In this document: piece after piece, positions 18,856-26,768 of the stretch
Numbering within the stretch: the stretch's first letter is position 1
Layout: each line of letters starts with the position of its first letter
Origin: Clostridium sp. OS1-26
Lineage (GTDB): Bacteria > Bacillota > Clostridia > Clostridiales > Clostridiaceae
Direction: 5' to 3'
DNA length: 64,000 nucleotides
Assembly: GCF_030915445.1 (NCBI RefSeq)
Contig: NZ_CP133264.1
Coordinates: 3,815,208-3,879,207, forward strand
Position numbers and translations under genes: made by a program
Notes under the pieces: generated by a model
Told to the model about the DNA's origin: nothing
What the model saw: only the letters and a program-made list of their open reading frames with translations
Databases searched by the model: none

Positions 18856-19950
18856 ATGAAAAGATTAGGTATTTCAGTTTATCCAATGCATGCAAGCTTG
18901 GAAGACAACCTTAAATATATAGAATTGGCAAGCAAGTATGGCTTTAAAAGGATATTTACCTGCCTTTTGTCTGTAGAGGGAGATAAGGAAAATATACTTA
19001 AGGAGTTTAAAGAAACTATAGCCTTTGCAAATACAAAGGGTATGGAAGTTATTGCAGATGTAAGTCCTAGAATTTTCGAAGAGCTTAATATAAGTTATGA
19101 TAATTTAAGTTTTTTTAAAGAAATAGGAGCTTATGGTATAAGATTAGATATGGGATTTTCAGGTTTGGAAGAATCTATGATGACTTATAACCCTGAGGGA
19201 TTATTTATAGAATTGAATATGAGTAATGGTACAAGATATATAGAAAACATAATGAGCTACAAGCCTAATATAGAAAAAATTCTAGGGTGTCATAATTTTT
19301 ACCCACATAGATACAGCGGTTTAAGCTATGAACATTTCATAAAATGCAGCAAGCAATTTAAAGATTTAGGTATAAGAACTGCAGCCTTTATATCATCTCA
19401 AGCAGCAAATTTTGGTCCATGGCCTGTAAATGAAGGCTTATGTACCTTAGAAAAACATAGAGAAATGAATATAGTAACACAGGCAAAGCATTTATTTGCT
19501 ATAGATCTTATTGATGATGTTATCATAGCTAATGCTTTTGCCTCAGAAGAAGAGCTTAAAGCTTTAAGTGAAATAAATAAAGATATGCTGACAATGAAGG
19601 TAGAGCTTTCAGAAGGAATTCCAGAGGTAGAAAGAAAAATTGTATTAGAGGAGCTTCATTTCAATAGAGGAGACCTTTCGGAATATCTTATAAGATCAAC
19701 TCAAAGCAGAGTTAAGTATAAAGGTCATAAATTTATACCTTTTAATACACCAGATATAAAAAGAGGAGACATTTTGATAGACACATCCTTATATGGACAT
19801 TATGCAGGGGAACTACAGATAGCTTTAAAGGATATGAAAAATTCCGGGAAAACCAATGTGGTAGGCAGAATTGTAAAAGAAGAGGAGTTCCTTATTGATT
19901 ATATAGACGGATGGCAGAAATTCAAATTTGAATTGGATTATGTTAAGTAG
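18856..19950 (+). CDS. MupG-family protein (6-phospho-N-acetylmuramidase, DUF871)
   Basis: A 364-residue DUF871 protein, the family of Staphylococcus MupG. The N-terminus LGISVYPMHASLEDN starts a TIM barrel; conserved segments include LGCHNFYPHRYSGLSYEHF near residue 140 and AAFISSQAANFGPWPVNEGL near residue 175. A smaller C-terminal domain follows. MupG hydrolyses 6-phospho-MurNAc-GlcNAc taken up by a PTS during cell-wall recycling. With a cellobiose-type PTS, a GH4 enzyme and a GlcNAc-type kinase in the same operon, it suggests disaccharides from peptidoglycan as a substrate, although no MurQ etherase is present here. Confidence 0.85.
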   Translation: MKRLGISVYPMHASLEDNLKYIELASKYGFKRIFTCLLSVEGDKENILKEFKETIAFANTKGMEVIADVSPRIFEELNISYDNLSFFKEIGAYGIRLDMGFSGLEESMMTYNPEGLFIELNMSNGTRYIENIMSYKPNIEKILGCHNFYPHRYSGLSYEHFIKCSKQFKDLGIRTAAFISSQAANFGPWPVNEGLCTLEKHREMNIVTQAKHLFAIDLIDDVIIANAFASEEELKALSEINKDMLTMKVELSEGIPEVERKIVLEELHFNRGDLSEYLIRSTQSRVKYKGHKFIPFNTPDIKRGDILIDTSLYGHYAGELQIALKDMKNSGKTNVVGRIVKEEEFLIDYIDGWQKFKFELDYVK

Positions 19951-20033
19951 TTATGAAAAGTTAGCTTGATTAATCATACAATTTCTTCAAATTATATTAA
20001 TTTAGAAATTACGCTTTGGATATCCTAATATAT

Positions 20034-20068
20034 GAACTTGCAGATAGAACTGCAAGTTTAATTTTTTA
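20034..20068 (+). terminator. Terminator of the PTS/MupG operon
   Basis: AACTTGCAG pairs with CTGCAAGTT across ATAGAA, followed by TAATTTTTT. It closes the operon about 85 nt after the mupG-like stop codon. Confidence 0.85.
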
Positions 20069-20296
20069 TTCTAACATGGAATTATATACGTCAGAAGGAA
20101 AGTTGCTTATATCTTTTGAGTTAAATAAAAGCTGCTGTTTTGATTATAGATATAGAGAAACATCTTAGAACTTTAACTTAGATTTGGTATCCTTACATGA
20201 ATTTATTACGTATTTTGATAATTTTATTCAAAATATACATAATTTGCTTGATTTGTATTATACAATATGTTAACCTTTCAAAGGGGGGTGACAGCA

Positions 20297-20407
20297 ATGT
20301 ACGAATTGATAAAATACGGTTCTCTTATAATATGTGTGATAGCAATAGTATTTTGTATATATCAAATCGCAACAGGAAAAGCTAAGTTTCAACAAAAGAA
20401 AAAATAA
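20297..20407 (+). CDS. Small membrane peptide of 36 residues
   Basis: ATG follows an unusually strong AAAGGGGGGTGA site. The peptide has one hydrophobic helix (about residues 7-25, SLIICVIAIVFCIY) and a basic tail ending KFQQKKK. A weak hairpin (GGGTA/TACCC) follows at about 20431-20446. Single-span basic peptides of this size include type I toxins and small membrane regulators, but nothing here shows which. It lies in a gene-poor stretch between the PTS operon and the Nudix gene. Confidence 0.55.
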   Translation: MYELIKYGSLIICVIAIVFCIYQIATGKAKFQQKKK

Positions 20408-20524
20408 AAAACTTCCTTATACAAAATAGAGGGTAGATTTTACCCTGCCCTTTTCCCAATAAAATATACATACCAAACTCTTCATATCTTGTATTTTGTA
20501 GAGTATCTAGTTATTTCGTTTTTA

Positions 20525-20608
20525 GGCTGCATGCGCCTTTTTAGTTGCTCTTTCATTTATTGATAATCCAATAATCTTTTGTTCACATAAATCCATGATT
20601 CCAGCTTA
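20525..20608 (-). pseudogene. Fragment of an IS3-family transposase (OrfB)
   Basis: The minus strand reads GIMDLCEQKIIGLSINERAT, resembling the segment after the first catalytic aspartate of IS3-family OrfB proteins. It is about 27 codons, ends at a stop and is flanked by no other transposase sequence. Short and therefore uncertain. Confidence 0.35.
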
Positions 20609-20669
20609 GATTTATTTTAATAATATCAAAAAGACATTTCTCATTTTTATATAAATTGTATCTAACGGC

Positions 20670-20706
20670 TTTACATTTTGATAAAAGAGTAAAAACACGC
20701 TATAAT
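20670..20706 (+). promoter_or_regulatory. Shared palindromic promoter P1
   Basis: -35 TTGATA (20678-20683), 17-bp spacer, -10 TATAAT (20701-20706). An inverted repeat TTTAC-A-TTTT...AAAA-G-AGTAAA covers the -35 box. Near-identical sequences occur at 24578 and 26926. It reads toward a truncated ORF at 20790 and the Nudix gene. Confidence 0.75.
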
Positions 20707-20789
20707 ATGTACATATCACACTAATTTTGTAATATTGTTTAACATTTTATGAAGCTGGACAAGTATATAAGGTTTGGGAGAGATAATTT

Positions 20790-20888
20790 ATGAGTATGTT
20801 TACTTTTATAGCTTCTGATATTCAGCTACCAGAAGTTGATCTTATGAGAATAGGCTCACATCAAATGTGTATTTGTATTACGGAATAA
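20790..20888 (+). pseudogene. Truncated paralogue of the 111-residue protein at 29879
   Basis: A 32-codon ORF starting MSMFTFIASDIQLPEVDL, clearly related to MSTFNFIASVTQQPEVDL, the N-terminus of the protein encoded at 29879. The similarity stops after about 20 residues. It has a GGGAGAG site and lies under promoter P1, as if the promoter and the first codons of a lost gene remain. Confidence 0.6.
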
Positions 20889-21000
20889 TTGAATTTTAAA
20901 TTAATTTTTTATTTAATATGTACATATTAAGAATGAGTAAACTAACAATATGAGGTGATATATTAAGTATTGATTAGTGTAAGAAAATGGAGTGATTATT

Positions 21001-21399
21001 TTGAAAGACGTAGTAGCTGGGATTGTTGTTAAGGAAGGTAAAATATTAATTGCCAAAAGAGCTGAAGGACAAAAGATGGAAGGCAAGTGGGAGTTTCCAG
21101 GAGGAAAGATTGAAGAGGGTGAAACACCAGAGAAAGCATTGATAAGAGAATTTAAGGAAGAATTAAATGCAGATATAGAGGTAGGAGGCTTTTTCTGTGA
21201 AAGCATTTATAAATATGAATTCGGAGCAATAAGATTATTAGCCTATAAATGCAAATGCAATGATAAGGCTTTTAAATTAAGTGTACATAGCGAAATAAGC
21301 TGGGTGGAACCTGAAGGTATTTTGGAATATGATCTTGCACCAGCGGATATTCCTATTGGAGAGAAGATAAGAAATCATTTGATAGGGAAAGGAATATAG
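21001..21399 (+). CDS. Nudix hydrolase, MutT-like
   Basis: A 132-residue enzyme with the complete Nudix box GGKIEEGETPEKALIREFKE-EL near residues 36-58 (G-x5-E-x7-RE-x2-EE pattern; the last glycine is replaced). The N-terminus VVAGIVVKEGKILIAKRAEG and a late SWVEPEGI strand match MutT-type 8-oxo-dGTP or (d)CTP pyrophosphohydrolases. The likely start is TTG 21001, eight bases after GGAG; GTG at 20992 overlaps that site. Its stop codon falls inside the left arm of the palindrome at 21394. Confidence 0.85.
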   Translation: MKDVVAGIVVKEGKILIAKRAEGQKMEGKWEFPGGKIEEGETPEKALIREFKEELNADIEVGGFFCESIYKYEFGAIRLLAYKCKCNDKAFKLSVHSEISWVEPEGILEYDLAPADIPIGEKIRNHLIGKGI

Positions 21400-21662
21400 A
21401 TATCCAACTTGGGTGTTTGACTTATTAGCGGTATTCATAGGGGTGCCTCTTCTGTACTGTTAATAATTTTAGTTATCTCTAGAGCTTGCTGCTAAGAACC
21501 TCAACAATCTTAAATAAACTCGCTGTGCTCAAACAGTATTTAAGATTGTAGATGTTCTAAAGCAGCTTCGCCAAGAGCTAACATAAAATCATTAAATGTA
21601 CTGCCAGATGTACCCCTATGAATACCTTGATTAAGTCAATTATCGAAGTTGGATATCTATAT
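21394..21662. repeat. Long imperfect palindrome, copy B (about 269 bp)
   Basis: The arms begin ATATAGATATCCAACTT at 21394 and end in its complement at 21662; GGTATTCATAGGGGT is another strongly paired block. The apex is TCTTAAATA (21508-21516), loop AACTCGCTGTGCTCAAACAG (21517-21536), TATTTAAGA (21537-21545). Compared with copy A at 7511, the loop is conserved (two differences in 20) while the stems differ but stay paired. It starts in the Nudix stop codon and ends about 40 nt before the HIT gene. Confidence 0.75.
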
Positions 21663-21703
21663 AGATGTGTTTTTTATAATATTAAGGTAAGAGGAGGAGT
21701 AAG

Positions 21704-22081
21704 ATGTCAGATTGTATATTTTGTAACTACAACAAATCAGAAATAATAGTAGAGAATAAACTTGCCTTCGCTATAATGGATAAATTTCCTGTAAATGAAG
21801 GCCATGCATTAATAATACCAAAAAGGCATTTCCCATTTTTATTTGAAGCTTCAGAGGAAGAAATAAAAGCTATATATAGTCTTATGCATGAAGTTAAGGA
21901 GATGCTAGATATTCAGTATGAACCAGCAGGATACAACGTAGGAGTTAATGTAGGTTACTATGCTGGACAGACAATAAAGCATTTGCATGTTCATTTAATT
22001 CCAAGATATAAGGGTGATGTAGAAAACCCTAGAGGTGGAGTTAGAAATTTAAAACAAGCCTTAGTTGAATATGATGGATAA
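21704..22081 (+). CDS. HIT-family nucleotide hydrolase
   Basis: A 125-residue HIT protein. Zinc-type CxxC (DCIFCNY) is at the N-terminus, followed by ALIIPKRHFP and the active-site triad HLHVHLIPR near residue 95 (H-x-H-x-H). The family hydrolyses dinucleoside polyphosphates or AMP-lysine-type bonds. ATG follows GAGGAGGAG. A decayed second copy of its C-terminal half lies at 24270. Confidence 0.92.
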   Translation: MSDCIFCNYNKSEIIVENKLAFAIMDKFPVNEGHALIIPKRHFPFLFEASEEEIKAIYSLMHEVKEMLDIQYEPAGYNVGVNVGYYAGQTIKHLHVHLIPRYKGDVENPRGGVRNLKQALVEYDG

Positions 22082-22088
22082 ATAAATT

Positions 22089-22141
22089 GAACCTCTTTAT
22101 GTTTGGTTTCACTACAAAACCAAACACAAAGAGGTTTATTT
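22089..22141. terminator. Strong bidirectional terminator between the HIT and ankyrin genes
   Basis: AACCTCTTT-A-TGTTTGGTTT pairs with AAACCAAACA-C-AAAGAGGTT, flanked by AATAAA and TTTATTTATT. It serves both convergent genes. Confidence 0.85.
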
Positions 22142-22143
22142 AT

Positions 22144-22761
22144 TTACGCGTATTTTTTCATAATAGCTTTGATATTTTCATTCTGACAAGCTTCTAAAGG
22201 AGTTAGTCCTAAGGAATTTTTTGAATTAATATCGAAGCCAAGACTTATAAGGGCTTTTAAAAACTCTTCAAAATTTTCGTCAGGACAGCCGATATAATCA
22301 TCATGAAGAAGTGTGTTTTTATATTTGTCTCTTATATTTATATCAGCTCCATATTTTACAAGAAGATTCAGAAGCTCTACAGAATAGCTAAAGGTGCAGT
22401 AAAATATAGGAGTCTTACCGGATATGTTGAGTCCATTAACTTCCACTCCTTTTTCTAATAGCATAGCTATTACGTCCATGCGAGGTTTACTCCGTGCACA
22501 AAGCCTATGAAGAGGAGTTTCTGAGAGATTGCCATGATGGCTGTTAATATCGGCACCGTTATTTATTAGGATTTCAATTACTTCAAAATAATTATTTTCA
22601 CAATTATCAATAGCGAAAAAAAGCATCTTCTCAAGCTCTGAATTATAATTTAAATCTTTAGCGTCTTTAAAATAATCTCTTACTTCATTAAGGTTTCCTT
22701 CTTGAATGAATGTATAAATTGATTTAGGTTTTGAAGAAAATATATTACCAAATATTTTCAT
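22144..22761 (-). CDS. Ankyrin-repeat protein
   Basis: A 205-residue cytosolic protein with about four ankyrin repeats between residues 40 and 200. Typical repeat cores are GNLSETPLHRLCARS, GKTPIFYCTFSYSVELLNLL and YKNTLLHDDYIGC, each followed by a KYGADIN-type turn. It should be a protein-binding scaffold. GGAGGGA precedes the ATG. It is a single gene with no obvious partner. Confidence 0.88.
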   Translation of the reverse strand: MKIFGNIFSSKPKSIYTFIQEGNLNEVRDYFKDAKDLNYNSELEKMLFFAIDNCENNYFEVIEILINNGADINSHHGNLSETPLHRLCARSKPRMDVIAMLLEKGVEVNGLNISGKTPIFYCTFSYSVELLNLLVKYGADINIRDKYKNTLLHDDYIGCPDENFEEFLKALISLGFDINSKNSLGLTPLEACQNENIKAIMKKYA

Positions 22762-22978
22762 GCTAGTTCCCTCCGGTTAATTACACATTTTATCATACTG
22801 AAATAGTAAATACTTAAAGCATTTATGCAAAGTTTTTACATTATAAATGGGTTTTATCTATTTATAATAATATCCTATACCAGCACCTATGACTAGTGTT
22901 AAAACAATGATTATAATGAAATTTTAGATTGAAAGCTAATTAAGATTACCTACGCTTATTAGCACCCTCGGGGGACGT

Positions 22979-23002
22979 AAACAAATTGTTAATAATTTGT
23001 TT
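22979..23002. promoter_or_regulatory. Perfect 9-bp inverted repeat, possible operator
   Basis: AAACAAATT and AATTTGTTT flank GTTAAT. It sits in the gap between the divergent ankyrin gene and the exporter fragment, without a T-run, so an operator is more likely than a terminator. The regulator is unknown. Confidence 0.35.
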
Positions 23003-23022
23003 TGCTATAGTTTCAATTCAAC

Positions 23023-23331
23023 ATGTTTATCATTCAACATTACCATTCTTTTTTCTTATTTTCAATGGATACGAAAAAAGCCGCAGCAAATTCTCCGTAT
23101 ATCATCATGTTCTCACAGTTTGCTAGCTTACTGGAAACACTTATTGGCGGTACCATTCCATCAGTAAGTGTGATGATTTTGGCATTGATGGTAGCTGCGG
23201 GCATTGTCGGTGGAATGATAGGCGGCCGAATCGATAAGAAAATTTCTGACCATGTTGTGGATCGATTGTTTATAGGATTGATGTGTGTTGGAATTAATAT
23301 TTATAATATGATAAAATTTATAATATTGTAG
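23023..23331 (+). pseudogene. C-terminal fragment of a TauE/SafE-family membrane transporter
   Basis: About 85 residues from MDTKKAAANSPYIIMFSQ onward resemble the last third of a TauE/SafE anion exporter, ending in GGRIDKKISDHVVDRLFIGLM and a final helix. Full proteins are about 250 residues; the N-terminal two thirds are missing and no ribosome site is seen. The GC-richer codons differ from neighbours, suggesting acquired DNA that has decayed. Confidence 0.6.
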
Positions 23332-23387
23332 TCAAAAGTATTTTGCTGTAATTATTAACAATAGGCATTTAAGAGAGGAGAAAAAGT

Positions 23388-24266
23388 ATGAATTACAGTT
23401 TAGAAAACGATCTTTTAGAAATTACTTTATGTGATGATGGCGCAGAACTCTATAATATTAAAGGGAGAAAAGAAGACATCGAATTCTTATGGAATGGTAA
23501 TAAGGAATATTGGAAATACCATGCTCCTGCTTTGTTTCCCATAGTAGGTAAGGTGGTTAATAATAAATATATTGTAGATGGAATTACTTACTCACTCCCT
23601 CAACATGGACTTGCAAGAGTATCAAAATTTAGAAAAACAGCTCACTCTGAATCAAGTATAATCTTTAAGTTAGATTATTCTGAAGATACTCTAAAAGTAT
23701 ATCCATTCAAATTTTCTTTTGAAATAAAGTATACTTTAGATAATGATTCAATAATTACTGAGTATAAAGTTATAAATATAGATACTAAAAATATACTATT
23801 TTCAGTAGGAGCACATCCTGGTTTTATGTGCCCTATATTCTCTAATGAAAGCTTTGATGATTATTATTTTGAATTTAACGAAAGAGAAACAGCTTCAATT
23901 ATGAAACTTTCTCACCTAGGATATTTTACTCATAATGAAATTCCTTACTTAAATAACGAAAATATAATATCTCTATCAAAAGAAGTATTCAAAGATGATG
24001 CTTTAGTTTTTCATAATCTAAACTCACATATAATATCTCTAAAATCCAAGAATCATAATAAATTCATAGAATTTGATTTTACTAATTTTCCATATTTAGC
24101 TTTATGGTCAAAACAAACAGGTGCACCATTCGTATGTATAGAACCGTGGTTTGGTCATGCTGATTTTGAGGATTTCAATGGTGAATTAAAGGATAAAGCA
24201 GGTATAATTTCACTTGAAGAAAATAATGCTTTTACTTGTTCATATAGAGTGAAAATACATCAGTAA
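23388..24266 (+). CDS. Aldose 1-epimerase (galactose mutarotase-like)
   Basis: A 292-residue protein of the mutarotase superfamily. Characteristic blocks are LFPIVGKV near residue 50, PQHGLAR (catalytic histidine region) near residue 73, VGAHPGF near residue 142 (second catalytic histidine) and CIEPWFGHAD near residue 252. It interconverts sugar anomers in the cytosol. ATG has a GAGAGGAG site. It has no sugar operon partner here. Confidence 0.88.
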   Translation: MNYSLENDLLEITLCDDGAELYNIKGRKEDIEFLWNGNKEYWKYHAPALFPIVGKVVNNKYIVDGITYSLPQHGLARVSKFRKTAHSESSIIFKLDYSEDTLKVYPFKFSFEIKYTLDNDSIITEYKVINIDTKNILFSVGAHPGFMCPIFSNESFDDYYFEFNERETASIMKLSHLGYFTHNEIPYLNNENIISLSKEVFKDDALVFHNLNSHIISLKSKNHNKFIEFDFTNFPYLALWSKQTGAPFVCIEPWFGHADFEDFNGELKDKAGIISLEENNAFTCSYRVKIHQ

Positions 24267-24269
24267 GCA

Positions 24270-24444
24270 TTAGATGTTCAGTATGAACCAGAAGGGTATA
24301 ACTTAGTAGTTAATGTAGGTCATTATGCTGGACAGACAATAGCATTTGCATGTCCATTTAATTCCAAGATATAAGGGTGATTTAGAAAATCCTAAAGATG
24401 GAGTTAGGATTTTAAAAAGGGCTCTAGTTGAGTATTATGGGGAA
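24270..24444 (+). pseudogene. Decayed copy of the HIT gene (C-terminal part)
   Basis: DNA from 24274 follows the HIT gene at 21704 closely: both share TTCAGTATGAACCAG, GTTAATGTAGGT and TATGCTGGACAGACAATA. One base is missing in the HLHVH codons, shifting the frame, and the N-terminal half is absent. It starts right at the end of the epimerase gene, marking a recombination joint. Confidence 0.8.
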
Positions 24445-24523
24445 AATAAAAGACTTTGCTTCTGATGAAGAGTTATTTATGCAACTTTACAATTTTACTA
24501 AGGATTAAATATTATAATTGTTA

Positions 24524-24558
24524 AAAAAGTGATGATAGTGAGATCGTCACTTTTTTTA
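24524..24558 (+). terminator. Rho-independent terminator
   Basis: AAAAAGTGATGAT pairs with ATCGTCACTTTTT, continuing into a T7 run. It separates the HIT remnant from promoter P2. Confidence 0.8.
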
Positions 24559-24577
24559 TGCATTTCATTGAAATGCC

Positions 24578-24613
24578 TTTACTTTTGATAAAAAAGTAAA
24601 AATAAGTTACAAT
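24578..24613 (+). promoter_or_regulatory. Shared palindromic promoter P2
   Basis: TTGATA (24585-24590), 17-bp spacer, TACAAT (24608-24613). TTTACTTTT and AAAAAGTAAA form the clearest version of the inverted repeat over the -35 box. It reads into the truncated helicase ORF at 24668. Confidence 0.75.
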
Positions 24614-24667
24614 GATGGATGTATAAGGAATATTATAAAAGCCTGCAGTAGGTAGGAGGCATCAACT

Positions 24668-24850
24668 ATGATAAAAAATGGAGTTTATGAACAGGTTATA
24701 TATGAAGATCTTAAAAATAAACTAAAGGAATTAGATTTAGATAAATATATCTTAGAAAAAGAAACTATAGATGTAGAAGAAGCGAAAACTATACTGACAA
24801 GCTATATATCCTCTGTAGTTAAAAAGTGTTTAAGATTTATAAGATTATAA
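24668..24850 (+). pseudogene. N-terminal remnant of a DUF3427-type helicase protein
   Basis: A 60-codon ORF reading NGVYEQVIYEDLKNKLKEL and DVEEAKTILTSYISSVV, which resembles the N-terminus of PLD-nuclease/helicase proteins with a C-terminal DUF3427. The rest is missing: a hairpin at 24854 and an unrelated gene follow. It keeps promoter P2 and a GTAGGAGG site, so a short peptide could still be made. It is not the same as the N-terminus of the intact helicase at 27029. Confidence 0.5.
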
Positions 24851-24853
24851 AAA

Positions 24854-24882
24854 TTAACGGGTGAATATTATTCACTCGTTAA
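24854..24882. terminator. Hairpin after the helicase remnant
   Basis: TTAACGGGTGAAT pairs with ATTCACTCGTTAA over a 3-nt loop (one G-T pair). No long T-run follows, so termination is probable but not certain. It could also serve the convergent small gene. Confidence 0.5.
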
Positions 24883-24905
24883 AACGTTTTACAAGAAAAA
24901 TGCAT

Positions 24906-25097
24906 TTATATTATTCCGTTTCGATGTAGGCAATACCAAATATTAATTACTAATGCGATACATGTGACTACTATAATTCCAACTGCTATAGGCAATGTTA
25001 TTTTCTGAGAACGTTTACCAATTATATAAAATATAATCGCATCATTTAACGTAACAACTAATACACTTCTAATAATAAGTTCTTTTAAAATATTCAT
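24906..25097 (-). CDS. Small two-helix membrane protein, unknown function
   Basis: A 63-residue protein with two hydrophobic spans (about residues 8-25 and 33-55) and GKRSQK between them. An AAAAAGGAG site lies 9 nt before the ATG, which supports expression. No family recognised. It sits between two decayed genes, so its own status is uncertain. Confidence 0.5.
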   Translation of the reverse strand: MNILKELIIRSVLVVTLNDAIIFYIIGKRSQKITLPIAVGIIVVTCIALVINIWYCLHRNGII

Positions 25098-25112
25098 AGT
25101 AGCAACTCCTTT

Positions 25113-25373
25113 TTATAAAATATCATTTTTATGTCTCCAAAAGAAACTTGTTGCAATATTAATATCTACAATTTCAGCACTCTTTCTAATAGAATATCCT
25201 GCAATCATACATTTAGCATATTTAAGCCATCTTTCCAATGGTTTCTTACTCTTGTAAGTAGCGGAGTTTGTGAAGTCAGTAAAAGTCTTATTACAAGATT
25301 TACAGATATATCGTTGTTTTCCTTCGAGTCTTTTATATGGCTCAATTATAGCATTTCTACATAATTCTATCAA
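25113..25373 (-). pseudogene. IS1595-family transposase fragment
   Basis: About 86 residues with CKSCNKTFTDFT and then a KWAKCMIAGYSIRKSA helix-turn-helix and FFWRHK, matching the N-terminal region of IS1595 transposases such as the one at 48667. The first zinc-ribbon cysteines and the whole DDE domain are missing. Confidence 0.75.
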
Positions 25374-25455
25374 TTTTCAACACTTATTTAAAACATAGCC
25401 TTTCTTTAAAAAGAAAAAATGGTGGTAAGTACAGACCAATAATATAAATGCAATG

Positions 25456-25501
25456 GGTATTTTTATATTATCAATTTGGATGATATAAAAATACCTTTTT
25501 T
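25456..25501 (+). terminator. Long hairpin with T-run
   Basis: GGTATTTTTATAT-T-ATC pairs with GAT-G-ATATAAAAATACC, then TTTTTT. It lies 14 nt beyond the stop of the minus-strand EFR1 gene, with the T-run on the plus strand. Confidence 0.6.
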
Positions 25502-25514
25502 ATTTTAAATGCAG

Positions 25515-26261
25515 TTATTCCTTATTGTAATACCTCGGTTTACCCTTTGATTTATTCTTATATTCGATGGCTTCACTTGGACATCCACAGATACAGGCCA
25601 TACAATGAGTACAGCTTTGACCCCAATGTGGCTTTCTATCAGCAATCGCTATATTGTTCAAGGGGCACAACTTTGCGCATTTCCCACAGCTGGTGCAGTC
25701 ATTGGTAGAATAGAAGCCTTTAGCACTGACGGAGGTCAAATAGAACAGGGGATTTACTATGGTGCTTCTTAATCTGTCTACGGGCGTGATTTTTTCATCC
25801 GGAAGAGATTGACCGTTTTTGATGCGTTCCGCTATGTTAAGGATTTGCGGATCGGCTTTTCTCATAATTTCATCTGCTTTGGCTTTGTCAGGGGTAGGGA
25901 ACATGACAATATAGTTTCCTGGCATAATTACCGTGGAAAATCCGCAAAAATCAAGGCCCTTTTCGTTACAGAGTTTCTTTACATAATGCACTGCATTGCC
26001 TGCTTCGGAGCCGCAGGTCAAAACAAAATACGCTTTATTGCTTCCAGAAAAGTGAGTATTCTTGATAAAATCTTCAACTATTTTAGGTATCCTCCATGCA
26101 TAAACTGGACAGACAAATATAAAGGGTTTATCGGATTTGAGTGTATCTTTGCTTCCGTTTTTCATAAGCTCATTGATTGAAACGATTTGGTCGTCTGTTA
26201 TCCGCCCTATTGTATTTGCCGCATAGCGACTGTTACCTGTTCCGGTGAAATATAAAATCAT
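25515..26261 (-). CDS. EFR1-type flavodoxin/ferredoxin fusion protein
   Basis: A 248-residue protein. Residues 1-150 are flavodoxin-like, starting ILYFTGTGNSRYAA (FMN phosphate loop). Residues 185-235 hold two [4Fe-4S] motifs, CTSCGKCAKLCP and CTHCMACICGCP. EFR1 proteins are presumed electron carriers in anaerobes. GGAGAAAG precedes the ATG. The next gene upstream on this strand is an ArsR regulator 48 bp away, likely co-transcribed. Its GC is higher than the surroundings, suggesting acquisition. Confidence 0.88.
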   Translation of the reverse strand: MILYFTGTGNSRYAANTIGRITDDQIVSINELMKNGSKDTLKSDKPFIFVCPVYAWRIPKIVEDFIKNTHFSGSNKAYFVLTCGSEAGNAVHYVKKLCNEKGLDFCGFSTVIMPGNYIVMFPTPDKAKADEIMRKADPQILNIAERIKNGQSLPDEKITPVDRLRSTIVNPLFYLTSVSAKGFYSTNDCTSCGKCAKLCPLNNIAIADRKPHWGQSCTHCMACICGCPSEAIEYKNKSKGKPRYYNKE

Positions 26262-26309
26262 TTTCTTTCTCCTTCCATATATCCAGATTTATAATATCTC
26301 TTTTTCCTC

Positions 26310-26687
26310 TTAGTCTGTTTCTGTTCTGTTATAAGTTTTTTTGTTTTCATCAGACATATGATTGATGACTTCATTGACATGCTGCATGAAAAGCAGGATT
26401 TTACCCCATTGCGTTTCACTGGCACTCATAAAGTAGTAATTCATTGTACCTTCACGACGCATACTAATGATATTTGCATCTTTCAGTATCTGTAAATGAT
26501 GGGACACTGCAGGTCTTGAAAGATGAGTCTTTTTTGTAATTTCTCCGACCCGGATGCCCTGACAATCGCTTTCCAGCAAAGCAATGATAATTTGCTGTCT
26601 TGTTTCATCTCCAATTGCAGTAAATGCTTTCTGACAGTCTTTGAATTCTTTTGCCAAATGAAGCATGTGTACTTTACATTCACTCAT
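26310..26687 (-). CDS. ArsR/SmtB-family transcriptional regulator
   Basis: About 125 residues with a winged helix: DETRQQIIIALL, then VGEITKKTHLSRPAVSHHLQILKDANII and the wing RREGTMNYYF. The start ATG at 26687 has AAAGGAT; the frame extends to 26735 without a site. Cysteines are few (MSECKVHM near the N-terminus), so metal sensing is unproven. It probably represses itself and the EFR1 gene through the repeats just upstream. Confidence 0.85.
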   Translation of the reverse strand: MSECKVHMLHLAKEFKDCQKAFTAIGDETRQQIIIALLESDCQGIRVGEITKKTHLSRPAVSHHLQILKDANIISMRREGTMNYYFMSASETQWGKILLFMQHVNEVINHMSDENKKTYNRTETD

Positions 26688-26730
26688 ACAAATCTTATCC
26701 TTTCGTTCGGTCAATGGTTTAATCTTTTGA

Positions 26731-26768
26731 ACCATTGTACCATATTTACTTGAAAAAGGTTCAATGGT
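26731..26768 (-). promoter_or_regulatory. Inverted-repeat operator of the ArsR gene
   Basis: ACCATTGTACC (26731-26741) and GGTTCAATGGT (26758-26768) are inverted copies with one mismatch, and they lie over the -35 and -10 positions (TTGAAC, TACAAT on the minus strand). A further partial copy, TCAATGG, lies at 26711. This is the layout expected for ArsR autorepression. Confidence 0.6.

Noticed and set aside
20197..20385. 62-codon ORF before the 36-residue peptide
   Set aside because: It lacks a ribosome site, is out of frame with the well-supported 20297 ORF and has no protein-like pattern beyond AT-rich hydrophobic codons.
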